Shown: in pieces, positions 1 to 12,167 of the stretch
How positions within the stretch are numbered: position 1 is the first letter of the stretch
Layout: each line of letters starts with the position of its first letter
NCBI GenBank assembly: GCA_036925085.1
Contig: JAUPFP010000016.1
Coordinates: forward strand, 2,442,903-2,506,902
Origin: Brachycybe producta
Lineage: Eukaryota > Arthropoda > Diplopoda > Playtdesmida > Andrognathidae
Direction of reading: 5' to 3'
DNA length: 64,000 bases
Notes under the pieces: model-generated
The model's database searches: none
What the model was told of the DNA's origin: nothing
Seen by the model: only the letters and a program-made list of their open reading frames with translations
Translations under genes and position numbers: made by a program

Positions 1-2530
1 AACAATTATGGATAAATAATTTATCAATACAGCTTTTCAGCTGAAGTTTCAGCAAAGCAAAAAAAAAAAAAAACAAATGTTAAACAGCAAGACATTAATA
101 AAACAAACAGTAAATCTTATGAAATGAAAACACATAAGAAACTGCAGCAAATTCTAAGTTGTAACTGGAGAAATTTATTTACTCTTAGAATTGATTGTAC
201 GCTCTTAATAGTAGGCAGGAAGGACCTAAATTGCATTTTTATTTTCAGTAAAGTTGTCCCCATCTGTGGTTTTTCATTAACCTCTAATAATTGCTTGAAA
301 AGTGACAAGTTTCACGTTTCTGCCACAAGAAAGTGTTCTGTAATTTACTACTTTATATCAACTATATAGTAAGTAAAGAGGAGTCAATGCCGCAGGCAAG
401 GGATGTTGTTGCTGATAAAATGGGCCACTTATTTTCAAATATGAATACTAACTTTGCAAGCAGCAAAAAAAGGCCTGTGGCAGAGGTACTATTTAGGCCT
501 TTTGGTCTAACAGTACAAAAATGCATCGTCAAAATAAACTTTTTATCCTCTACTATACACACCATGTACATACATACCAAACAGTGTCATCTAGTGATAA
601 GAAAAGTTTCATGATCCAGTGTAACCTTTGTAAAGTCTCAAATTATCTTTTATTTATATAAAATCATTAATGAGTGCACTTAAAATAGGAACCACATATT
701 TTGGGTTTCTCAACATGCAGAAACCCAACCCCACTCATTACAAAAGTATTATTCATGTATAGGAAAACAACTATACTGTATTGTTTTCTAGGCACCGCAG
801 GCAGATAGATAAGACTCTTCATCCTCAGTAGCTTACCTGGCCTCATAGATAACAACCGTAGCTTTCCTTCATTCAGTTGTTTTTTTTTCTTCTCTCCTTA
901 CAAGATGATGCTTTTAGGTATGTGCACGGTGCCTATAACAATATCCCCCATGTAAATCTAGGCCTATTATTGAGTTGATTAGCAGCATTAGGATATCTTA
1001 TTCAATTGCACTCCCACAACTTCTCCAAATCATAACGTTCCCCCATGCACAACATCCCTGTCGCAATGTACGAGCGCATTTTCTATGAAAAAACGCCAAC
1101 CATGTCACAGTGTCACACACAGTTAAAAGTCGCCTGTGTGCCAACGTTGCAACGTTGCCACTCAGTGGAGTAGCTTGGTGTAGCTACGTTAGGTTGCGCT
1201 CCTACCCTCACCTCAGCTGTTTAAAACATTGCGCCCCTTTGCATCCCCAAAATGCGCTCTCCAAACCTCCTGCGCACCCCCCCTCGGGCCAGGTGGCGGG
1301 GTTGCGGGTCCCAAGCTACGCCCTTGGGTGCACTTTGCGTGTACATTGCGCTGACACACCCCCGCAAGCTTTCACTTCTTTTTGTCGTCAAAAAGTCTTT
1401 CAAAAGTCGTCTGTGTGCCAAGGGTCTTATTGGGCCATTTATGAAAATTATTTACAAAAGTTATGTACTCTTCTGGTTTCAAATAAATCTTAAAATTCAT
1501 TTACAGGTATTCTTTTTTTTTAAATCCTACCTGTTATTCTACCGAGGACTAAATCATTTTGTGCACATTGATAACATTTTGTTTAAAAAAATGTCTCTCT
1601 TGCATGTTACATAATTTACAATTGCAACCTCTTCCATAGACTCGTTTGAAGTTACCGTTACACCAATAAAACAACAAGATTCGCACTAGTGTGCACAACA
1701 CAAACAAACAAACCAACCTTAAATGAAAAAAACATAAATATTCTCAAGAGAATTTGGTGTCGTAGATAGAAACTAGAAAGATAAAAATCAATGTCTCCAA
1801 AAAAAACAAACAAAAAACTATGACAAATACGTATATAGGTGGATTTATTTTTCCTTCATTGAAGTTTTAACCACCAAGAACAGAGAGTTCTTTCTTACAA
1901 GCAGCCAATAGCAGCAAATCATTTAAAACATTTATATAAAAAGTGCTGCAATCGAGAAGAACAGTAAGTAGTAATAATAAAACGTAGAATTCACCGAAAC
2001 TTAGAAAAACACGGGTTTGTGGCCAATAACTTTTAAAATTTATAGGAAGAATATCGACAAAACTTGGGGGGAAAGAGACAAACAAAATGTTGGTGGTGGC
2101 CGTAAAAATCATAAAAATCACAGGCTAAAAAAGACACTTCACTTTAGCTAAATATAGCTTTCACATCTAGAAAGAAAGAAAGAAAATTGCACTTGAGATA
2201 AAAACCGTAAAAACAGTAATGTTGACAACGTCAGAAACTCAAGTTGACCAATAGAGAAATAAAGACTCAAATTTAAGAAGAAAACTTGGCACTTCAACTT
2301 CAACCGTTTTTAAAAAAAAATGGAAATAAATATTCTTCATGAAAACGCTGTTTTTCTATGTTAGAATCTTGGTAAGAGGGTTTCAAATTGAAGTTCAAGT
2401 ACTAAGTTTCTCTCTTGAATTTGGGCCAAAGTTTTTCTTTAAGTGAGAAAGACAAATAAGTTGAAAGACTCCCACAGAGAAGATAAAAATTTATGTAGGG
2501 TAACAGATAAAAAAGACATAATATCACATA
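1..2530. other. Intergenic, no gene recognised
   Basis: I see no supported gene here. The stretch is AT-rich with many A and T runs. Around 1,160 there is a CAGTGGAGTAGC-like string resembling the end of a degenerate DNA transposon. Around 460-490 there is a short motif (AGCAGC, an A run, then CTGTGGCAGAGG) that recurs near 3,282 and, inverted, near 45,615. Open frames are short and look like chance. Confidence 0.6.
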
Positions 2531-2538
2531 TATACAGA

Positions 2539-3713
2539 GTGTCCAAGGTTTATTGACCACATTACAAAACTATTATACAGGGTGTCTCTATTAAGGGTGG
2601 CGCCATAGAAACAATGAAATGGCAATGCAAACGTCTTTATTCGCAGAACACGCTCAATGCGTTGTTCACCATTGTTCCTGATACAAAAAAAAATCCAGAA
2701 GATCAGGATAAAATCACGTGATGTTAGAATGTTAGTTAGATCCAGGCTTCTTGTAGGATATTCCATTAGGCCATTGACGTTCTACACAATGTATTATTAT
2801 TATCCCCTATAATTGCGGATTCCAATGACGCCTGACTTATGGGACATTCTGTATAAAACAAACAACTCAAATACTTAATAATTTTCCAGATGGGCAGCAT
2901 TTGTAGCATGTCCAAATGGTTTACAATTTCGTGACATATGTTTTCTAGCATCACTGATCAGAATGTTTCTTATGCAGGACACTACTAGATTCCTGATGGC
3001 GTTCTGTCCATTGCTTAACAGACTTGCTTGAAAGTAGACTTGCGTCAGTAACCGACGACTTCAGGACTTGCCAGCGATTTTCATTTCTGAAATTCGTGGA
3101 CTTTCCCAGGTTTTCAAAAACAACGTCTGTAGACCGCATTAATAACGGACATCACTGTGGTACACTGTAAATACATTTTCGTTTTGAAAACTTTCGAATT
3201 TCCTGACATTTCCAGGGTTTCCAGAATGAGTAGGAAACATGTTTTTCCCATTTTTTAATTTGAATTTGAAAAATTACTTTTCAAGCAGCAAAAAAAAAAA
3301 AGTCTGTGGCAGAGGGACAAGAGTAGAAATAACTCTTGAAACGTTCCCCTTTATTAAACTTTTTGAGACTTCTGAGCCTTCTTGAGCACTTTTTAGTGCT
3401 CTTTAGAGTATTTATGCTTTTTTTTCGATTTTTAGCAGTTTTTTTTTTAAATCACTGGAATTTGAATTTCAGAAAATAATTCCCTGATTCTTGAAATTTT
3501 TTTTTAATTCTATGACATTTCCAGGTTTTCCAGGTTGAGGGGCAACCCTGGACTTTACAATGTTTGCACTATAGACTTTCATTTGGAAAACCATAATTCA
3601 AACATTGCGTTCTGATTATCGTGACTATTGCAGTTCAATATATTGTTATCAACACCAATCTACACGATGCTATAAAAAAAAACTTTGTAATGTGGTCAAT
3701 AAATTATGGATAG
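2539..3713. mobile_element. DNA element bounded by ~30-bp inverted repeats
   Basis: The left end (2,539-2,568) and right end (3,684-3,713) are inverted copies sharing TTTATTGACCACATTACAAA, with mismatches only towards the outer tips. The enclosed 1.1 kb has no intact gene but contains the mariner-like remnant at 2,577-2,770. I infer a degenerate DNA transposon or a nest of two. I could not see a clear target-site duplication. Confidence 0.5.
2577..2770 (-). pseudogene. Mariner-like transposase C-terminal remnant
   Basis: Read on the minus strand, this piece gives PTRSLDLT, then RDFILIFW, then NNGEQRIERVL. This resembles the P-x-SPDL-x-P-x-DFFLW signature and the C-terminal end of Tc1/mariner transposases. 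It is followed by a terminal repeat reading as CAGGGTGTCTCTATTAAG on the plus strand. The catalytic domain in between is missing and the frame is broken, so this is a fossil. The family name is inferred from remembered motif shape, not from a search. Confidence 0.45.
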
Positions 3714-3984
3714 TTGTCATGGAGATTATGTAAAAGTTGTTGACCTAATCATGACAGATTCAGGTGATGTGTGACCTACAAGTTCAACCAATCCACTTTC
3801 TTGATTGACCTCTTTCTCGACATCTTGCGCGACTCAGCTCGCTGCTTAGTAACTACTTTGTGAGGGTCTTTTAGTACGTCACATAACTATTGAAATTGAG
3901 TAATTATGTATTAATGAACCTATGCTATGAATGTATTAATGCATTATACAAACTAATACTGCATTAAATATTCTGTTTCGCCTC

Positions 3985-4092
3985 TAGCCTCCTCCACCCC
4001 CTCATAATTCCGTATTATCCGTCATTTTCGATTATCAGACATTGTTATCAGCCCGTTTAGGTCGGATAATCGAGACTACAATGTAATTAAAT
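3985..4092. repeat. Tigger/pogo-like terminal fragment
   Basis: The segment contains CCGTATTATCCGTC on one side and GGATAATCGAGACTACAATG on the other. The reverse complement, TAGTCTCGATTATCC, resembles Tigger/pogo terminal repeats. Similar ends occur at 23,024-23,342 and 39,170-39,395. No transposase remains. Confidence 0.4.
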
Positions 4093-4349
4093 TCTAAAAC
4101 CTAAATGCAACTTACTACTTACCACTTTTTTTAAAATTAACAATTAATATTATTCAGTGGATCAAAAAAACAAACATTAAGAAGAAATTTAACGTGTTTT
4201 AATACAAAATTCCAGAAGCGAATTTGGCACTTGAACTCTCCCCGCTGAGCGGGGTTTCAACTTAAATAAATTTTTATAAGAACATTCATTAAAATACCAT
4301 CTTTCAGTGAGAACTCTGTTTCAAGTGCTAAGTCTCAATTTTGAATTTC

Positions 4350-4800
4350 ATCTTTAAAAACTAGAAGAAGAACTTAATAATTTAAAGTCATGTTGATATC
4401 TTTGAAAATAAACTTTTATAGCAGTTTAAAAATGGCCATATTTTAAACTCGTTGGAAGTATAAGTACTTTTATCACATTTTGACCTAAAAACAAAAATTG
4501 AGAATTTCTTTCAGGTGTAAACACTAAGGAAAATTTCAAAATGTCTCAGAAACTAGAATGATAGCTGAATAAAAGTAGTATTTTATGTTATAATTCAAAA
4601 TAAAAATCTTTTAGACAAAAATGACAAAATATTGTCTTCATAAAGTTGGATATTTTTCAAACTGACACAAAAAACTTATTTTAAAATATATTCAACATAA
4701 TTATAAAGTTATCCCGAAGTGTTGTTACAACCCTTCTAGTTTATTAAATACCGGTACTTGCAAGTTTTTCTTAAAATTTTTGCTCCTGATAAAATGACAA
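4350..4800. repeat. FB-A fold-back repeat, degenerate copy
   Basis: The left part has AACTAGAAGAAGAAC, ATGTTGATATCTTTGAAAAT and AAACTTTTATAGCAGTTT. The right part has the inverted forms, ending ACCCTTCTAGTTTATTAAAT and TTTTGCTCCTGATAAA. This inverted pair of ~150-bp arms around a weakly conserved centre defines the FB-A family, the commonest repeat in the window. Confidence 0.5.
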
Positions 4801-5529
4801 GAAGAGGGGAGGGGGCTTTTCCACTTTAAAACCACCTGAACTTCATTAATTTTCTATTCTATTTTATGAAATACCTTATTTTCAATGTTACTTTTAGAAT
4901 GCACAATAATCAAGAAATTGTATTTTCCTTCATTTGCATATTTTGCAACATTGCCTACTTAAGTTATAAAACATATTTTTAGTTTTACAAAAGTACAGTC
5001 AAAGATAAAACAAAGCCGCCTATAATTAGCATTTGTCCGGTTGAAGGTAAACAGAAACCCCATTTGATAACTTTGTGCAGCAATTAACATCATTAATAAG
5101 TTACTGCATATTTTTAGAACTTTAGAAAAAACGATACACCTCAATAATTTTTTTAAAAAAAAACTAATTAAAACATATCCTGTATTTAAAAAATGATGAA
5201 ATTTACAATTAAATTTTACGAGAAAACTTGTGCAATAGTATGAAAATTAAATTTATAACATTTTTTTTTTATCTAAAATAAAAAAGTTTCAATTAGATAA
5301 GAAATGTCTTAAAACAAGTTATGCAATAATCAGAACTAAGAAAGCAAATGAGGCTGAAAGCAGCTTGGAGAATTTACCACAAGAAGTGGTCAAAGAGATC
5401 TAAGAACTCACTCCTCAAGCTGATTGGTACCAACTTACCTATTTTTAGGTAGACTAACTACATGTATTGCCAACAATAGTAGAGAATAGGAAAGTCTCAC
5501 TTTCTGCAGCATGCACTTCTTATTAAGCT

Positions 5530-6060
5530 GGTTTTAAAGTGTAAACACACCCTTCGAACTCTCGTTATTCTGTCTTTCAGAAGCAAAATGTTAGAAACAC
5601 TTGAAAGTGTGTTAGAAAGAATATATTCATGTTGATATCTTTTAAACTAAACTTTTTATGGCAGTTTGAAATTGAGAAAGACTAATCGTAGGTCACTAGG
5701 TGACCTACACTTTTACATTCTGTGGGCTGCGCCTTCCAGACCCTAAGCAACAAGCTTAATTTAACATAATTCCACCTAATTACTGATGTAAAAAAGTTCT
5801 AAAGTGTAGGTCACCTAGTGACTACGATTAGTCTGTTCCTTTGAAATTAACCCAACTTTAAACAGGCGATGTTTAGCAAACATTTTAAATTCTTGACTAT
5901 AAAAAGTTTATTTGTGAAGGATATCTGCACGAAAATACTATTAATTGATTAGGTACCCTTCTAATTTTTAGAACACTTTCAATTTCTTACTACTGTTGCT
6001 CTCAAAACGCTATATAGTAGTCAGAATTCTAAAACCAGCTGTTAACAAAAATTTTGCTCC
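5530..6060. repeat. FB-A fold-back repeat interrupted by a younger insertion
   Basis: The left arm starts with TTTTAAAGTGTAAACACACC and TTATTCTGTCTTTCAGAAG. The right arm shows GAACACTTTCAATTTCTTAC and ends with AGAATTCTAAAACCAGCTGT. The hairpin element at 5,674-5,839 is inserted inside it, so this copy is the older of the two. Confidence 0.55.
5674..5839. mobile_element. 166-bp hairpin element with 9-bp target duplication
   Basis: The element has inverted ends containing AGACTAATCGTAG, and each end carries its own small palindrome, GGTCACTAGGTGACC on the left. It is flanked by the direct repeat TTTGAAATT at 5,665-5,673 and 5,840-5,848. A 9-bp duplication would suit a Mutator-like origin, but that is inference. 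It sits inside an FB-A repeat. A rearranged relative lies at 7,034-7,276. Confidence 0.65.
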
Positions 6061-7033
6061 TGAGATTATATTACACCCAACACTTCCGTTACTAGTCTTC
6101 AGGTTCACGTACAATGTAGGCCTAATCTCTAAAGTATCATTATCATGGACATCTACAGAAGCATCTCAACCACGCGCACTCTGCATTGGCCTATCATTCA
6201 AAGCACGCTTGGCACATAGAAAATGAAGACATGCTTGTCTTGCACACTTCTCTGGGAATGTATTCCGCCCAATTTTCCGGTCCCGCTCTTCATGATTCAT
6301 GTGCAATGAATTTCCTATTTTGACTGCGCTCTCGATCTGCTTTTGCATGACCTCTGAAAAGAACTCGTTCTTGATTAGAATTTCCATCCAGAGGGCGTTG
6401 CAAACGACAGAACGAAAGCTCCGATGACATACTGACTTCAGCTTTAAAAAAGAGTTGGAGTGATATATCCACTTCTCTGCTATCTTTGGGTATTACTGAG
6501 TACCAATTTCGTTTATTACGACTACGAGGTATACATATTTCAGTCTCATTATTACGATCACGAAAAGCAGAATGCAACTGCTGCAACTTTTACATATTTG
6601 GTTGTCACCAGGGCATTGAAAACTCGAATTTAAAATTCGATTTGGATTTGAGAGATAAATGAAAACAAATTTGGATTTGGAAATCATCTATATTCAACAT
6701 TGGATTTCCAAAGGGTCTATCCAAATCTATCTATTAAGTTTAATAGATAGCCTTAAATAGAAGCCAAATCCCAAATCCTATTTTAGGCTTGTTGTCGCTC
6801 AAAAAAAAATGAAATTGAACAAACAGTAATTGTAAATACTAAAATGTAAACAATTACAACATACACATTTTTATTATAAAAATCATAATTTTTGCCCTTT
6901 TATTTACCATTTTCTTAACCTCAGAAACGACAAATATCCATGCCAAGATTCCACTGAAAAGCACGAGAACGGATCTTTGCTGCAGATATATCTTCCTCTT
7001 TTATTTCATTCGTGTTGCAACCTTCTTTACTAC
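6061..7033. other. Intergenic, no gene recognised
   Basis: Nothing coding is supported. Between 6,600 and 6,800 there are repeated AATCC/GGATTTGG-type words, including ATTTGGATTTGGA, that may be a decayed relative of the hAT-type family at 9,843, 30,152 and 40,337. Confidence 0.5.
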
Positions 7034-7276
7034 AAATAATATATGTGACCTACACTTTCAGACAGCCATTTGGAGAACTGTGGGTCACTCAGTGACCTGC
7101 ACTTTTAGATATGAACTGTGGGTCACTCAGTGACCTACACTTTGTAACATTCTGGGGACTGTACCCACAGACCCCCTGCAACAAGCTTAATTTAACGTAA
7201 CCGCACCTATTCGCAGATATAAAAAAGTTCTAATGTGTAGGTCACTTAGTGACCTACGATTAGTCTGCCCCGTCCA
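7034..7276. repeat. Rearranged relative of the 5,674 element
   Basis: GGTCACTCAGTGACC occurs twice, and GGTCACTTAGTGACCTACG once near the right end, followed by ATTAGTCTGCC. The internal string GCAACAAGCTTAATTTAACG also matches the 5,674 element. The left end lacks the AGACTAATCG terminus and instead repeats the inner palindrome, so the copy is internally duplicated or truncated. Confidence 0.55.
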
Positions 7277-8246
7277 GAAGTTTCCATAAAATACATACCG
7301 TAGTTGACAATTGTAACCTCGTCGGAGTAAACTAAGACAATATTATATTGTATAAGTACCATATGTTCCAAAATAACAATGCACAAATTTGAGTTGAAAA
7401 CTGTCCGTTTTAAGGGTGATTTTCAACCATATTGTTTTACATTTTGGGGATTAATTTTCTAGTTGCATAATAAAAAGCACAATTTCTGAAAACAATCTGT
7501 ACCCCATGATCACAGATAGACCCAGAATAATCTTTAAAATTATGAAATGTGCCTCATCCAATATCTTTCAAGTTTGTTTGTTGATTTGTTTGTTTCTACA
7601 AAAACTGAACATGCATCATATGCTTCATATATTCTATATACCCAAAATAATTACATTGCTAGCCGTTGGCACTAACAAGTGAAATAAATACAAAAACGTT
7701 GTTAAGAAAAATGAAATGTAAAGCGTTGCCAATCATTTCAGTCAAGGTTTTTTTTTTAATGAAATTGAATTGCAACAACCACTTTAATACTAAAATGTCA
7801 CAGTATACTTTAAAATTAAAGTCACCCTCAAATTCTAGTTTGGCCATTGGCCATAAATTAATCTTAATCAAACTCCATTAATCACGTTTATATTGTGGTT
7901 AAGTTTAAGCTATATAAGATAGTCTGTTATTATTTATGGGAGATAAAAAAAAATCAATAATATTAAAAACCAAATAAATTCAAAACTCACCTGGAGCTCA
8001 GAAAAGAAATTTAAACCTCAGAAAATAACCAAATAATTTTGAATATAAAGTTCACAAAAAGAAAAAAGAAAAAAGAAAAAACACCCTCAAAATGAAAATT
8101 GGTCAGTAAGTCAGTATTTTAGTAATTCAAATTGTAGCACACACACACACGCCGAAAAATAAAAATCAACAATCCACAGGAAAGGTAAAAATAAAAAACA
8201 GCTTAAAAACAAGGCATCCAGTGAGAAAAACGATCCAAAAATATAC

Positions 8247-8303
<57 letters not shown>

Positions 8304-9842
8304 AAAGCAACCTGAATCCACCCACAGTCACGAAAACTGAAAACTAAAATGAAAAAGACTGAAGAAGAAGAATAACAACACAAACAGAAAGGAAAACTAT
8401 AGTTCGTAGCATGTTTCGATCAAAGGAGCTTTTATTAGCGTGGGTGGAACTAGTACTAAGTAGCAAAATATACATTGGAAGGTTACCAAATACACACCTG
8501 AACCATATTATTGTGCAACCTGCACGGTTCATTCAAGAATCACACACACAACATATTGCAATCCTTTTTTTTTTCTCCACTCCAGAATGTCAAACTATTG
8601 CTAAAACCAGGGTATACGTTCAATCATCAGATTCATCAGTAACAGACAGTCAGTATCAAAGAGTTGCCAGCACTTCTGATCATTATAATGGATATAACTG
8701 TTATCATCAACTTATCAAAATAACGAACAAAAAACCTAACGATATGGTCACGCAATGTACGAGGATACAAATGTCTACCGTTTTTGCTATTATTAATGTC
8801 TACTCCCTCCACAGACTGACTCTGAAAAAAAAAAAAGAAGACAAAAGTAGATCAATATGCAAGACACAGCTAGCTAGCTAGCTAACTCTAGCTATTCGCT
8901 TCAAAGAATAGAATTTATTTATGTAATAAGCTCAGTGGTTCCACATCATTTCATCACCTTCCCCATTTCAATTCACTTCTTATTCAACTCTCCCCCTCTC
9001 TCTCTCTCTCCCTTTTTTAATCTCCCTTTCTATGGGACGCACGCGTGCTAGTACGGTGCTACACGCATAACACACTGAATGTCTGTCTGGCATCACAAAT
9101 CTGTGTGTCTGTATCCAGTGTTTGTGTGTCTCAAGAGGATTTGCTAATGTGTCTTTTCGTTGTGTCTATATGCTTCTTCATTATTCTTCTGTCTCTTGTG
9201 TCACTTATGTATAATAAGCTTGTGTGCATGTGTCTTAGACCGGTTTTATCCAAATACACAGCATGTTGTCACATTTTCCACCTTGAACTCAGTGCATGCA
9301 CAGCGTTGTGGCAATTTACCTATTTCAGTGGCGTAGCTAGGTTTAATTGACCCCCCCCCCTTTGCACCCCATAAACCTGCCTGACGTTATTTCCGCCTTC
9401 AACGCTTAGCAAAAAAAAAAAAACGTTGAACAACGAAATAGAAATTTCGAAACAAGTGCAGAACATCGTATGAAACTGGCTTCATTTCACCCTTCTCACA
9501 CCCATTGTTGTCCGTGCTAATGTTATACAATTATGTCTGCGACACTTTGTTCATAATGCGAGTGTTTTTGATGCTGTGCCTGTCTGTCTACAGGCTTACT
9601 TGCATAGTTTTCTTCTCTGATCGTCTTTCTCGCCATGTGTCCGTTTTGCACTCAAAGCATTAGTCATCTTCATCTTCATCATCCCCTAATTATGAAAATA
9701 AGCACACATTGACAAAGAAATATTTTGCTTGCATTTAATTGTATGGCAAGTGACTCAAATCTTCATCAAGCGAGAAGATTGGTTAAGGTTGCGGGGAGAA
9801 TTTATAGACGTGTCACTGCCTCCTATACATTATTATATAAAC
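7277..9842. other. Intergenic, no gene recognised
   Basis: AT-rich DNA with a GA microsatellite and a GCTAGCTAGCTAGCTA tract near 8,869-8,884. A 156-codon open frame at 8,411-8,881 has no recognisable domain and ends in a low-complexity lysine run, so I do not call it. Near 9,328 a CAGTGGCGTAGCTAGG string followed by a C run looks like a lone transposon end. Confidence 0.5.
8251..8301. repeat. (GA)n microsatellite
   Basis: An uninterrupted GA dinucleotide run of about 25 units. It produces an artificial Ser-Leu repeat frame on the minus strand. Confidence 0.95.
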
Positions 9843-10510
9843 TAGGGAAGGGACATTCGAATCCTCGAATCCCGCGTATATTGAAAAAGATTAAAGATTT
9901 GAAAACTCGAATCTTTGCGCTTTTTTCGTCTTTCGAATCTTTCGAATCCTAACCTAAAAAACTGTTAAAAACTTTGGTAAAATTAGTTTTAACTCCATTG
10001 ACGTCCAATAGAAGCGTTCACTAACAAAAAAACCGGCGACTGTTGCAATTTCAGTGGAACCCGGATTACCAATATCACTTTGTGGCAACCGTCATTGCCA
10101 CACTTGTTTTTTATTATTAATAATTTAATATTTAATATTATTGCATTCGTTTGTATCTTCTTATTGGTGAGGCCACACTAACGTTAACGTCTAACGTCCA
10201 TTATCGCAATAATTAAGGCGTCAAAAAAATATAGATTAAACTACGCGGTAAATCGCTTTGATGTGTCAAGAAAGACCGCCACCCGAGCTATCGCCTAACG
10301 TCATTATTACATTAATAATGACGATAATAAATTAACGCGTTAAGTCGTGGCTACACCTGTGTTTAATGTCAAATAACGCCACAATTAACGGCAATGTGAC
10401 CCCAGCAAATGAATAATGTAGGATTCTTATATGTAGGATTCGAGATTCAGAAGATTCGAGAATCTTTTAGGATTCGGATTTGAGAAAATTTAGGATTCGT
10501 CCCACATCTA
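9843..10510. mobile_element. hAT-type non-autonomous element with nested insertion
   Basis: It begins TAGGGAAGGGACATTCGAAT and ends TTCGTCCCACATCTA, the inverse orientation of the copies at 30,152 and 40,337. Internal landmarks shared with them are the CGTCCAATAGAAGCG region and a CAATATCACTTTGTGGC region. It is about 240 bp longer than its sisters because another element (10,164-10,408) is inserted. The target duplication is not clear in this copy. Confidence 0.65.
10164..10408. mobile_element. Nested ~245-bp inverted-repeat element
   Basis: The left end ATTGGTGAGGCCACAC and the right end GTGACCCCAGCAA are inverted relatives over about 24 bp (about 17 matches). Aligning the host with its sister copies at 30,152 and 40,337 shows this block as an extra insertion between TCTTCTTA and ATGAATAAT. 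Internally it is rich in TAACGTC/GACGTTA words. Confidence 0.55.
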
Positions 10511-11436
10511 ATAGAATTTTATATTATAAAATTTTAAACAGAAAAAAGGGAGCCAAATAGAAATAAAGCAGAAAAGTGTTTTCTAATTAAGCAAATATAA
10601 CAGATGACCGATAAAAGCACAACATATACAAAATTATAATTTTAATTAATTAACATCTTCAGAGTGAAGGAGGAGGCGGAGGATGTAAAATAAGAAAATA
10701 TTGGTCGTTTCCAGGGAAACTAAAATATAAATGACGGCATAATCTAACTCTTTTAAAGAAAATAAATGCCACATTAGAAGAAGAAAAAAATAATCATAAT
10801 CCCGCCGCCATTGATAATAAATAATTGCTTCTTTACAAAAAAAAATTCAATAAATAACAGAATCAAAAATAATGATGCGTAATTATGCGAATTAGTTGAA
10901 CATATTTCATTTTCCCACGTGTACACACACACACACACACACACTCGCGTAGAAGTCGAAAAATAACAAATAAACTTTAAAAATATGGACATTCAGAAGA
11001 AAAATCGATCCGTTTGTCCCTTTTTTTATTACAAACAAAAGTTGGCAAATAGATACGAAAACAAAACAAAATTATAATAACAAACAGCGAAAACATTTTT
11101 AACCACGCAACTAAACTCATCAACTTATCTTCTTGAAAAACCGTAGAACCGTCAACAATTGACCGAAATATTGAGCTCATTTTTAAAGCAAATTTATTAT
11201 AATGAATATAAACATATACGCTGCACGATCTACCCCTTGTGCATAGGCAATCACTCACAACAGAAATCCCAAATTTCTTAAACTCAACTAAAACCTCAAC
11301 AAAAGGATCCAATTTTCTAATTGAAATTATTGTATTGTACAGAGTGTTCAGAAGAAGAAAAACACAAACCCTAAAAATATGTTTAGTTAATATTACTTAT
11401 TAGAAAAATGGAAATAAATACTATGCCATTATCCAT
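10511..11436. other. Intergenic, no gene recognised
   Basis: AT-rich, with an (AC)n microsatellite at 10,923-10,944. The minus-strand open frames here have no recognisable domain. Confidence 0.5.
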
Positions 11437-12167
11437 CAGGGTGTATTGATTTAAATCTCGATTTTAAATCAATAGCCTTTTTTCTTTTAAAATCAAAATG
11501 ATTTAAATCACGGGCGTAGCAAACTACGACACGCGGGCCAGATCGGCCCCGCTGCTAATTGGTGTATGGCCCTCTGATTTGAATCAAAAAGTTGGCAACG
11601 AAATAAAAAATCAAGTGATTTAAAAAAAAATTTCAGCATTATTCATATTTTCTTTAAAATGGGTGAATTTTTTCTTATCTTTTATGAAATGTGTTTATTA
11701 TAATAAATAATGTGCTTGACAAAGAAAGAAACAAACAGAGTGAACACTTTTTTTGAATAGATTTTCGTTTTTTTTTAAAGAGAAATCTCATGAAATTTTA
11801 TATAAATAAATAAAACCTGATTTAAATAAAAATAAAATCCGATTTAAATAAAAATAAAATTCGATTTAAATAAAAATAAAATCCGATTAAAATAAAAATA
11901 AAATCCGATTAAAATAAAAATAAAATCCGATTAAAATAAAAATAAAATCCGATTTAAATAAAAATAAAATCCGATTTAAATAAAAATAAAATTCGATTTA
12001 AATAAAAATAAAATCCGATTAAAATAAAAATAAAATCCGATTAAAATAAAAATAAAATCCGATTAAAATAAAAATAAAATCCGATTTAAATAAAAATAAA
12101 ATCCGATTTAAATAAAATGAATCATATTTTTTTAATTTAAAAAAAATCATGATTTATATTCACCCTG
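11437..12167. mobile_element. CAGGGTG-ended element carrying an internal array
   Basis: The left end CAGGGTGTATTGATTTAAAT and the right end GATTTATATTCACCCTG are inverted. The flanks TTATCCAT and CTATCAAT are a 6/8 match, compatible with a decayed 8-bp duplication. A relative lies at 44,846-45,225, and the 42,023 element shares the CAGGGTG tips. The GATTTAAAT word of the end is the same word that heads each unit of the internal 22-bp array. Confidence 0.6.
11819..12120. repeat. 22-bp tandem array with higher-order structure
   Basis: Thirteen complete 22-bp units and a partial fourteenth run in exact register. Three variants are seen: A begins GATTTAAAT and ends ATCC, B begins the same but ends ATTC, C begins GATTAAAAT and ends ATCC. 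The order is A B A C C C A B A C C C A plus a partial A, so a six-unit (132-bp) block is repeated twice. Confidence 0.95.

Noticed and set aside
5352..5450. Peptide-like stretch AWRIYHKKWSK hinting at a transposase or reverse transcriptase
   Set aside because: Too short and without any catalytic motif.
8111..8383. Minus-strand frame with Ser-Leu repeats
   Set aside because: Produced by the (GA)n microsatellite.
8411..8881. 156-codon open frame on the plus strand
   Set aside because: No recognisable domain, a lysine run from an A tract near the end, no convincing splice or poly(A) context, and its surroundings are intergenic repeats.
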